Below, piece by piece: positions 7,188 through 13,433 of a stretch of DNA of 22,424 nt. The position numbers were made by a program, and so were the translations under genes. The number at the start of each line of letters is the position of its first letter. The first letter of the stretch is position 1. The DNA is from an uncultured Victivallales bacterium (lineage in GTDB: Bacteria; Verrucomicrobiota; Lentisphaeria; Oligosphaerales; JAFGRS01), in assembly GCA_903834675.1 (NCBI GenBank), contig CAILKC010000351.1:1-22424 (forward strand), written 5' to 3'. The notes below the pieces were generated by a model. It did no database searches and was not told the DNA's origin. It saw nothing but the letters and a program-made list of their open reading frames with translations.

Positions 7188-8411
7188 TCAAAAACGCAGG
7201 CGCGCCAGCAGCAGATTGCCGATGTATTGAATGCGATTGTAGGGCGAATCACCGCGCGCCCCATCCACAAAGAAAGGCATGCCCTCGCGGTAGCCTTCAA
7301 TCAGGCGCTGCAGCCACTCGCCGGTGATCACCCAGGCCTCGTGCTCGTTCAGGTTCAGGGTGCAGAAGTTACCCATGCGCGCCCCGTTCTCCGGGATGAT
7401 GACCCGTTCGGTTCGCCGCAGGACCCAGGGCCCCGCCGGGTCTACCTCTGCCATGAACAGCGGCGCGCGGTGACGGACCACGCCGTTGCTGAGCTCGCTG
7501 CGCCGGGTATACACCAGGAAGAGCGTGTCACCCTGCCGCAGCCAGTGCTGCTGGGTGTTGTAGCTGCCCAGTTCGGTACCGTCGTCAAACGTCCACGGTC
7601 GCGGCTCGGCATAGTTCAGGCCGTCCGTCGACACCGCCACGTAGCCGCGTAGATCGTTACGCAGAGTCAGCAGGTAGCGCTCCCCGTGCCGGATCAGCGA
7701 CGGCTCGTGGAAGCCGCGGACGTCGGCGCACGTCAGCACGTTGCCGCGCTCGGCGACCGCCAGGGTCTTTCCATCCCAGACCAATCGCAGCACGCCGGCC
7801 CGGCCGCGCGCGTCGGCGCCCAGAAGCGTCACCGGACACAGCAGCGACCCATCCGCCAACTCCAGCCGCTGGCAGACGTCCGAAGAAAACACCTGGGTCA
7901 CATCGCTGCCGACAAAGTGGGCCTGCCAGTTCACCCGCTGCCAGGGCACCGCGTCCTCCCGCAGCCGATCCCAGCGCGAGTAGATCAGGTCTGCCAGCAG
8001 TGACATCCCCTTGGCCCGCGGACTCCAGAGAGCATGGCTTTCCCCTTTGACGTTCGGCCGGGGCAGGGTGTCCTGGGTGAAACAGGTCCGCCCCAGCAAC
8101 AGCAACGTGTCGCTGGCCCGGTGATAGAACGGCGACAGCCAGGGCTTCTCAAAGACGTCGTTGTCCAAGGGGTTCACCTGCAAGGCCTGGCTCTGGGCCG
8201 GATTGCTCCAGCGGGCGCCGCCGTCATGCGTCCAGGTGTAGTGATGCGGCCCGATATCGGAGCCGTTGAGTTGGCTGACGGTCACGATGACCCCCGGCGC
8301 CGTGCCCTGACGGCCGCCCGGCACCAGCGCCACGCTCGGCTCAAACCAGCATTCGTTGCGCTGCCGACCGTGAAAGATTGTCTCGACCTCAACGCGGTAG
8401 TCCAATGCCAT
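7188..8411 (-). CDS. Sialidase-fold (BNR/Asp-box) protein
   Basis: A 407-residue protein with sialidase-superfamily features: an Asp-box at 59-68 (TWTHDGGARW), a weaker one at 260-267 (VSTDGLNY), and the EPS segments at 24-26 and 236-238 that mark paired strands of the six-bladed propeller. Arginines such as R303/R304 could belong to an Arg triad, but I cannot assign the full set of catalytic residues (triad, nucleophile Tyr, Asp acid), so true sialidase activity is unproven; the family also includes trans-glycosidases and non-enzymatic binders. No signal peptide is present, which is unusual for a secreted glycosidase and suggests action on imported oligosaccharides. GGAGAA lies just upstream of the ATG at 8411. 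It heads a two-gene unit with the exonuclease downstream. Confidence 0.82.
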   Translation of the reverse strand: MALDYRVEVETIFHGRQRNECWFEPSVALVPGGRQGTAPGVIVTVSQLNGSDIGPHHYTWTHDGGARWSNPAQSQALQVNPLDNDVFEKPWLSPFYHRASDTLLLLGRTCFTQDTLPRPNVKGESHALWSPRAKGMSLLADLIYSRWDRLREDAVPWQRVNWQAHFVGSDVTQVFSSDVCQRLELADGSLLCPVTLLGADARGRAGVLRLVWDGKTLAVAERGNVLTCADVRGFHEPSLIRHGERYLLTLRNDLRGYVAVSTDGLNYAEPRPWTFDDGTELGSYNTQQHWLRQGDTLFLVYTRRSELSNGVVRHRAPLFMAEVDPAGPWVLRRTERVIIPENGARMGNFCTLNLNEHEAWVITGEWLQRLIEGYREGMPFFVDGARGDSPYNRIQYIGNLLLARLRF

Positions 8412-8488
8412 CGCGGTTCTCCTTCGTCCCAGGCCTGCGACTCAGCCCACGCTTGGCAACATAACGCCGCGAGAGAGTCTGAACAGCA

Positions 8489-8774
8489 ACGCCAACCCAG
8501 GGCTGTTTCAAGAAACGACCGCCGTCGTCCCGCCGACAGTGAAAGCGGCGTCGACGGGCCGCGGACGCGGCCCTCTGCCGCACGCAGTCCATATCGCGCG
8601 GCGGCCATGTGGACTGCGTGTGGCAAGGTCGCCGACGGCGACCGCGACACCGCTTTGGCTTGGCGCCTGTGCCATGTCTGACGGCGGGTATTCTCGCGCC
8701 ACCAGATACGGCAGACAGACCACGGGGTGTTGCGCCGCCCAGCTCGGTTTCTTGAAACAGCCCTGACGCCAACC
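8489..8774. mobile_element. Complete MITE-like element with target duplication (element 8498-8765)
   Basis: A 268-bp non-coding element is bounded by perfect 19-bp terminal inverted repeats: CAGGGCTGTTTCAAGAAAC at 8498-8516 and its inverse at 8747-8765. It is flanked by a direct duplication ACGCCAACC at 8489-8497 and 8766-8774 (10 bases if the terminal C is counted with the flank). Inside, 8577-8594 and 8607-8624 form an 18-bp hairpin (two G.T wobbles, 12-nt loop), and 8542-8553 pairs with 8645-8656 with one mismatch. No transposase frame fits inside. These are the marks of a miniature inverted-repeat transposable element moved by a transposase encoded elsewhere. It sits between divergent genes, in the 464-bp gap 8412-8875. 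Confidence 0.9.
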
Positions 8775-8779
8775 CTCGC

Positions 8780-8790
8780 TGGTATACGAT
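8780..8790 (+). promoter_or_regulatory. Possible extended -10 promoter element
   Basis: TGGTATACGAT starts 14 bases past the MITE-like element and about 96 bases before the ATG at 8876. It resembles the TGGTATGTT upstream of the propeller gene. No -35 is clear; the region where one would fall is the end of the inserted element and its target duplication. Confidence 0.25.
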
Positions 8791-8875
8791 GCGTTCGCGT
8801 GGCATTATGTTGGGAAGAGCGGCTGGCTGGGACGCCGCGCGTAGACGATCCGTACTGGATAGGGAGACCTGCATC

Positions 8876-9886
8876 ATGATCGCCAAGGCCCTCATCTGCG
8901 ATGCGCAACAAAGCTTCGCTCTGCGCGACGTCCTGCTGCCCGACTGCGGCCCTGACCGCATGCTGGTCCGGGCTCTGCGGACGGGCGTCAGCATCGGCAC
9001 CGAGTTTGCCCTGGTCCGCAACAAGATCTCCTGGGGGCCCTACCCTCTATGCCTGGGCTACCAGGGCGTGGGCGTGGTCACCGAGGTCGGCGGCAACGTC
9101 ACCGGCTTCGCGCTGGGCGACACGGTCTACTACCGCGACGGCAAGAATCTGCAGTTGACCGATGGCACCGCAGTCTCGTCGGTGGCCGGTACGCACTGTT
9201 CCCACGCCCTCATCAACCCCAAGGCGACACACGGCGTGGAACAGTTGCCCAAGGGGGTTGATCCGGAGTGCGGCGCGCTGTTTGTGATGCCGTCGGTAGC
9301 GCTCTACGGCGTCGACATGGTCGACGTGCGCCTGGGGACCGTGGTGGTGATCTACGGCTGCGGCCAGATCGGCCTCGGCGACGTCGCCTTCGTGGCCCGC
9401 CGTGGCGCTCTCACCATCGCGGTGGACCTGGCCGATGACCGCTTGGCGATCGCCCGCAAGCTGGGCGCTGACCACGTCATCAATGGGGCCAAACAGGATG
9501 TGGTCGCCGAACTGCGGAAGATCGCGCCGCAGGGCGCCGACACCGTGTTCGAGTCCACCGGCCTCCCCGCCTGCATCGATCAGGCCATCCCACTGGCCAA
9601 GACCAACGGCAAGTTCGTCATGCAGGGTAACTACGGCGCCGCTCCCATCAGCTTCCACTTCCTGCCCGCACACGGTCGGCGCCTGACCTGGTTCTTCCCC
9701 TGCGACGATGGCCTGGCCCCCTGCCGCCGGGCGGTCATGAAAAATATGGCCCTCGGCGCCCTGGACTGGAAGCAGGTCATCACCCACCGCGTGGCCGCCG
9801 CCGACAGCCCGGCCCTCTACGACGCCATCAACCGCGGCGCGGCCAACGATGTCATCGGCGCCGTCATCAACTGGGAGGCCTGCTGA
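8876..9886 (+). CDS. MDR-family (zinc-less type) alcohol dehydrogenase-like oxidoreductase
   Basis: A 336-residue medium-chain dehydrogenase. The catalytic domain holds S-I-G-T-E (39-43) and GYQGVGVV (61-68); the cofactor domain holds GCGQIG (161-166) and D184 after the second strand, indicating NAD(H) preference. At the position where classical members have a catalytic-zinc cysteine this one reads TGVSIG, and the four-cysteine structural zinc loop is missing, as in the bacteriochlorophyllide-dehydrogenase-like branch that includes many sugar and deoxysugar dehydrogenases. Substrate cannot be named. The frame is open from 8789, but GGGAGA at 8862-8867 lies 8 bases before the ATG at 8876, where family homology begins. 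It is followed after one base by the epimerase gene, so the two are translationally linked and probably catalyse successive steps. Confidence 0.88.
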   Translation: MIAKALICDAQQSFALRDVLLPDCGPDRMLVRALRTGVSIGTEFALVRNKISWGPYPLCLGYQGVGVVTEVGGNVTGFALGDTVYYRDGKNLQLTDGTAVSSVAGTHCSHALINPKATHGVEQLPKGVDPECGALFVMPSVALYGVDMVDVRLGTVVVIYGCGQIGLGDVAFVARRGALTIAVDLADDRLAIARKLGADHVINGAKQDVVAELRKIAPQGADTVFESTGLPACIDQAIPLAKTNGKFVMQGNYGAAPISFHFLPAHGRRLTWFFPCDDGLAPCRRAVMKNMALGALDWKQVITHRVAAADSPALYDAINRGAANDVIGAVINWEAC

Positions 9887-9887
9887 T

Positions 9888-10745
9888 ATGGCTACCCTCC
9901 TGATCACCGGCACCAGCGGCTTCGTCGGCGGCGCCCTGGCCCGCGCCCTGGCCCCCCAGCACACCCTCTACTGCGTCTCCCGCAAGATCAATCCGCCCAT
10001 CCCCGGCGCCACCATGATCCGCGGCGAGTTCCACTCCTTTGAGGACTTGCGCCGCTTGGATAAGGTCGCCATCGATGCCTGCGTACACCTGGCGGCGGTG
10101 ACTGGCGGCTGCCGCGAAGAGGACGGCATCGAGGTCAACGTCGAGGGCACCCGCAAGCTGCTGCGCTACCTCATCGACCGCGGCTGCCGCAAGTTCGTCA
10201 ACGCTAGCAGTATCGCCGCGGTGGGCTTCCAGAATGTCAAGTTCCGGCCCCTCCAGGTTCCCCTGCCCGACGAGCATCCGTGCCTCGACCGGGACGGTTA
10301 CGGCCTCTCCAAGTATCTCATGGAGGAGCTGACCAAGTACCTCTGGCGTCAGAACGAGGGCATCGACATCATCGACATCCGCCTGGCCTCGATCATCCCT
10401 GACGACGCCAAGCCCCAGCCCCGCGCCCCGGGACCGGTCGGGCCGTGGAGCCTGGGCGGCATCAGCCTGATGTTCCTCAGCGACGCGGTACGCTGTTTCG
10501 CCCAGGCGGCCGAAGCCCCGCTCAAGCCCGGGGTCCGCATCCTGAATGCCGTCGGTCCCCACGCCTGCACCGCCTGCCCCGTGCCCGAGTTGCTGCGCGC
10601 CTGGTACGGCAAGGACGCCGAAGGCCTGGACTTCTCGGCCTACGAGCAGCCCGGCCATGCCTGGGATCCCGTCTACGACATCCGCCGCATCCAGGCCGAG
10701 ATCGGCTTCGTACCGCAGCGGGATATCCCCCACGGCGCCGTCTGA
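9888..10745 (+). CDS. NAD-dependent epimerase/dehydratase (extended SDR)
   Basis: A 285-residue Rossmann-fold enzyme with TGTSGFVG at 7-14 (GxxGxxG dinucleotide site), a catalytic Ser in NASSIA (S107/S108) and the Tyr-Lys pair Y138-x-x-x-K142. It fits the extended short-chain dehydrogenases that epimerise, dehydrate or reduce nucleotide-activated or free sugars; the C-terminal substrate domain is short, so it may be a sugar-acid or sugar dehydrogenase rather than a UDP-sugar epimerase. The ATG lies one base after the stop of the dehydrogenase gene and has GGGAGG at 9873-9878. The next gene begins 13 bases after its stop, so the three form an operon. Cysteines at the C-terminal side (in HACTACP) are unusual but not clearly functional. 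Confidence 0.9.
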   Translation: MATLLITGTSGFVGGALARALAPQHTLYCVSRKINPPIPGATMIRGEFHSFEDLRRLDKVAIDACVHLAAVTGGCREEDGIEVNVEGTRKLLRYLIDRGCRKFVNASSIAAVGFQNVKFRPLQVPLPDEHPCLDRDGYGLSKYLMEELTKYLWRQNEGIDIIDIRLASIIPDDAKPQPRAPGPVGPWSLGGISLMFLSDAVRCFAQAAEAPLKPGVRILNAVGPHACTACPVPELLRAWYGKDAEGLDFSAYEQPGHAWDPVYDIRRIQAEIGFVPQRDIPHGAV

Positions 10746-10758
10746 AAGGGAAAATGCC

Positions 10759-11841
10759 ATGCGATCCATCCTGACCGCGGTACCGTGGGCAGCGCTGGGG
10801 CTGTTCCTGGCAGCTTCGGCCGGAGCCCAGCTCCCGCCCGGGCGGATTCTGACCGGCTGGGGGGGCGGCAAAGCGGCGGACGTCGTGCCTCAGGCGGCGG
10901 CGGTCGGCTTCGCGGAACTGGTGCTGCACCACGAAAACACCGCAAACTTCGCCACCGCCATCGAACTCGGCACCCCGCACGGCATCGGCATCTACGGCTG
11001 GATGTACCTCGGCGATCTCCCCGCCTGGAAGAAGGCCTTCCCCGAGACTGAGCCGCCGCTCCAGGTCATGAGCCCCGCCGAGCAGGAGACACTCAAGCGC
11101 CTCGCGGCCGACCAGACGCCAGGCAAGTCCGGCTACCAGTTCGGCGGCGAGCCCGCGAACGGCGCCGACGTCCTCGAGACCCCGCTGCTCTGCTTCCATG
11201 ACCCACGCGTTCTCGAAGCCCTGAAGCAGCAGGTCGCCGAGATCCTGAGCGTCCCGGGTGTACGCGGGGTGGCGTTCGACTACTTCGGCTACCAGAACTA
11301 CCGCTGCTGCCTCTGCCCGGAGTCGCAGCGGCAGCTCGCCGCCTACCAGGCCCAGCACCCCGAACTGGCGCCCGAACCCGCCCTGGAGCGCTTCTCGCTC
11401 GATACCCTAGTCGAGTTCAACAACCGCCTGGCGGCCTATGCCTATTCGGTCCGACCGGAGGCGAAGGTGATCACGCACATTTACCCGGTCTATCTGCCCC
11501 AGCCGCTGTACGGGAATCGCCTCGACCTCGACGCCTGCGGCCAGACCGCGGCCTGGTTCTTTGAGCCCTTCTGGAGCCTGGAAAAGATCAAGAGCTACGC
11601 GCGGGTCATCGCCGTGGAGGCCAACCGCTACCATCCCCGACCACGCGGCGCCGCGCTCATCGGCTACTACAACGCCCCCGGCGTCTTCCCCGTCAAAGCC
11701 CCTGCCCGCCTGGAGGCCGAAATCCAGGCCATTCTGGACGGCGGCTGCACGCGGGTGCAGGTGTGTTCCTTCAACGACGTGCTCAAGACCCCCGAAGCGG
11801 CCGCTGTCTTCCGCCGCTTTTTTGGCCAACCGCCGCCCTAG
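10759..11841 (+). CDS. Secreted protein of unknown function, possible TIM-barrel hydrolase
   Basis: A 360-residue protein that I cannot assign to a named family. Residues 1-23 form a Sec signal peptide (hydrophobic WAALGLFLAASAGA, cleavage likely after A23). The remainder has alternating strand and helix motifs suggesting a (beta/alpha)-barrel like the putative glycoside hydrolases GHL families: VAFDYFGY (171-178) places D174 at a strand end, and conserved-looking aromatic and acidic segments follow (FFEPFW at 267-272, IGYYNAPG at 301-308, VCSFNDV at 335-341). A cysteine cluster C183, C184, C186 follows D174 and could bind metal or form disulfides after export. The start at 10759 is chosen because it opens the signal peptide; AAAGGGAAAA precedes it. 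It ends the dehydrogenase-epimerase operon, which suggests a role with the same substrate. Hydrolase activity is inference only. Confidence 0.7.
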   Translation: MRSILTAVPWAALGLFLAASAGAQLPPGRILTGWGGGKAADVVPQAAAVGFAELVLHHENTANFATAIELGTPHGIGIYGWMYLGDLPAWKKAFPETEPPLQVMSPAEQETLKRLAADQTPGKSGYQFGGEPANGADVLETPLLCFHDPRVLEALKQQVAEILSVPGVRGVAFDYFGYQNYRCCLCPESQRQLAAYQAQHPELAPEPALERFSLDTLVEFNNRLAAYAYSVRPEAKVITHIYPVYLPQPLYGNRLDLDACGQTAAWFFEPFWSLEKIKSYARVIAVEANRYHPRPRGAALIGYYNAPGVFPVKAPARLEAEIQAILDGGCTRVQVCSFNDVLKTPEAAAVFRRFFGQPPP

Positions 11842-11965
11842 TCTGAAAACCAGGGTTCAGGGTTCAGGCTAGACATGGAGGCGGTTGCCATGCATAGCAG
11901 ACCCCGAAACCTGAAACCCGTTCTCACTTTAGTATGTCCGGCCGCAGCCGGGGGCCTGGCTTGTA
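11842..11965. other. Intergenic: GGGTTCAG repeats and 26-bp direct-repeat arm
   Basis: After the stop, GGGTTCAG occurs twice in tandem (11853-11868) and a nearly complementary CTGAAACCC-type stretch lies at 11902-11919, giving a long-looped imperfect inverted repeat without a T-tract, so not a convincing terminator. At 11936-11961 begins a 26-bp sequence repeated at 12159-12184 (23 of 26 identical), so that the structured element lies between two direct repeats. No gene is seen. Confidence 0.6.
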
Positions 11966-12184
11966 TGAGACGTGCAACAACCTCGTAGGACACCAGGCGC
12001 TTCCCATTCCGCCCTTAGTCCGCCGCGGCGGACTAAGGGCGTTGGAGGGCGCCGCTGCGTCGGCGCCGCGGCGGCCACGCAGGGCCGCCCTCCAGGCGAT
12101 CCGCCGCGTCCCGGCCGGATCGGAATAGGACCCGCGTCGGCACGTCTCATTCCGGTAGGTCCGGCCCCAGTCGGGGGCCCGGCT
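11966..12184 (+). repeat. Structured dispersed repeat, copy B (core 11966-12149)
   Basis: Same length (184 bp) and architecture as copy A at 4770-4953: ends TGAGACGTGC (11966-11975) and GCACGTCTCA (12140-12149), inner stem 12003-12009 with 12123-12129 (one mismatch), a perfect 30-nt palindrome at 12011-12040, an 18-bp-armed hairpin at 12043-12094 and a third hairpin at 12097-12122. Relative to copy A, three base pairs differ on both sides in a way that keeps pairing. The 26-bp arm at 12159-12184 repeats 11936-11961. Long minus-strand frames through here are composition artefacts. Confidence 0.85.
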
Positions 12185-12210
12185 GAGCCGCCGCGGCGGA
12201 CTGAACCCTG

Positions 12211-12402
12211 TATTCCTCTCCGCCGCCTCCTTCTCCGTCTCCTCCAGTCGCCGTTTCCCCCTCTCCTCCAGTCGCCGTCTCCCCGTCTCGCCGTCTCCCC
12301 GTCTCCCCGTCTCGCCGTTTCGCCGTTTCGCCGTTTCGCCGTTTCGCCCTCTCCTCCAGTCGCCGTCTCCCCGTCTCCCCGTCTCCCCGTCTCCCCGTTT
12401 CC
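12211..12402 (+). repeat. Pyrimidine-rich minisatellite, copy B
   Basis: About 190 bp almost free of A on this strand, made of 7-8 base units: CGTCTCCC/CGTCTCG and CGTTTCG repeated many times, with CTCCTCCAGTCGC interspersed at three places. CGTTTCG occurs four times in a row near 12311-12345. On the minus strand this gives GAGACGG repeats, translating to monotonous GDGETGRR, which is not a real protein. The shorter tract at 5013-5086 is the same family. With the structured element upstream it forms a composite unit. Confidence 0.85.
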
Positions 12403-12424
12403 TGAACCCCAGGGCCCTCGGCGT

Positions 12425-12453
12425 CTGGAAAAACCAGTGGCCTGGGGTATGGT
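12425..12453 (+). promoter_or_regulatory. Possible promoter of the sulfotransferase-like gene
   Basis: CTGGAA (12425-12430) and TATGGT (12448-12453) are 17 bases apart, about 88 bases before the ATG at 12541. Partial consensus matches only; a short T-run follows. Confidence 0.3.
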
Positions 12454-12540
12454 GTCCGGATTGTTTTTCTGCCGCGGTTCCCTGGTTCCAGCCGGGCTGG
12501 AACTCACGGGAGGAGACGCGGATCACTCCGAGAGGGGCGC

Positions 12541-13284
12541 ATGCTGATCACGGTGATCGGTCGCGGCCACGGGGGCACCCGGGCCATGTCGCACACACTA
12601 ACTGCCAGCGGCGTACACATGGGCGCTCCGCTCAATGTGTCAGGCGATCTGCTACCGCCGGAGGATATGTACGAGGCCTGCCGAGTCATGGCCAGGCACG
12701 TGGTGCATCTCGGCGGCCTGCACTGGGACTTCTCCACGCTTCACACCCTGCCGATCGACCCCGAGTTTACCCGGTTGGTCGAGTCTTATCTCTCCTCCGT
12801 CCTCGGCAGTGCTGAGCCCCGGCGCGGCTGGAAACTCCCCGAAACCGCCCTCGTCTTCCCCTGGATCGTGCGGCTCTTCCCCGAGGCCTCCTTCATCCAC
12901 TGGGTCCGCGATCCCCGCGACAGCATCCTCGGCGCCCACGTGACCGATGACCTGGCGGACTTCGGCGTGCCCTACGAGCACACCGATAACCTGCGCCTCC
13001 GCCGCGCCATCAGTTGGAAGTACCAGATGGAAATCGTCCGGGCCACCCCCAAGCCCAAACGCTGGATCAGCGTCCGCTTTGAGGACTTCGTGCTCCGGCA
13101 GGACGAGACCCTGGCGCGGCTGAGCGCCTTCCTCGGCTTCCCCCTGGCCAAGATCCCCGTGCGTCCAGATGCCGTCGGCCGCTACCTCACCGACACCGGC
13201 GAGCACGCCTTCCCCTTCTTCGCCGAAGACGAGTTCTACAAGCTCGGAAACACCCTGCCGAGCGTCCCCGTCGGCGCGCCCTGA
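12541..13284 (+). CDS. Sulfotransferase-like protein (PAPS-dependent family)
   Basis: A 247-residue cytoplasmic protein. IGRGHGGTR (6-14) matches the 5'-phosphosulfate-binding loop of sulfotransferases and WVRDPRDSIL (121-130) the 3'-phosphate-binding segment, with R123 and S128 as the usual contacts; GWKLPE (96-101) resembles the W-K-x-P element after the first helix, and VRFEDF (178-183) the later conserved V-R-Y-E-D-L motif. The family transfers sulfate from PAPS to carbohydrate, lipid or protein hydroxyls. In bacteria many such proteins are uncharacterised, and some may not act on glycans. GAGAGGGG just upstream (about 12529-12536) supports the ATG at 12541. It is the first gene after the repeat-filled gap and is 149 bases ahead of the GH88 gene. 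No sulfatase, PAPS synthase or sulfate transport gene is in the window. Confidence 0.8.
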   Translation: MLITVIGRGHGGTRAMSHTLTASGVHMGAPLNVSGDLLPPEDMYEACRVMARHVVHLGGLHWDFSTLHTLPIDPEFTRLVESYLSSVLGSAEPRRGWKLPETALVFPWIVRLFPEASFIHWVRDPRDSILGAHVTDDLADFGVPYEHTDNLRLRRAISWKYQMEIVRATPKPKRWISVRFEDFVLRQDETLARLSAFLGFPLAKIPVRPDAVGRYLTDTGEHAFPFFAEDEFYKLGNTLPSVPVGAP

Positions 13285-13433
13285 AGGCCGCCCGCAACCC
13301 CGATCTGCCACGCTGATTTGGGCGTTTCTGACGAGCGCGACGGAAACCTGCCGCGGCGCGCCGTGTCTAACCGCCTACCTTGCGTACTTCCGGGCAATGC
13401 CGGTCCCCCTAGGGCAGCACGAGGATTGCGGGC

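Noticed and set aside
11851..11919. Rho-independent terminator after the secreted-protein gene
   Set aside because: The inverted repeat is imperfect, has a loop of over 30 bases, and no T-run follows.
11924..12526. Overlapping long frames through the structured element and pyrimidine tract (GDGETGRR-type proteins)
   Set aside because: Amino acid monotony comes from a short-unit DNA repeat that is open in several frames at once, and the same sequence in copy A has different frame content.
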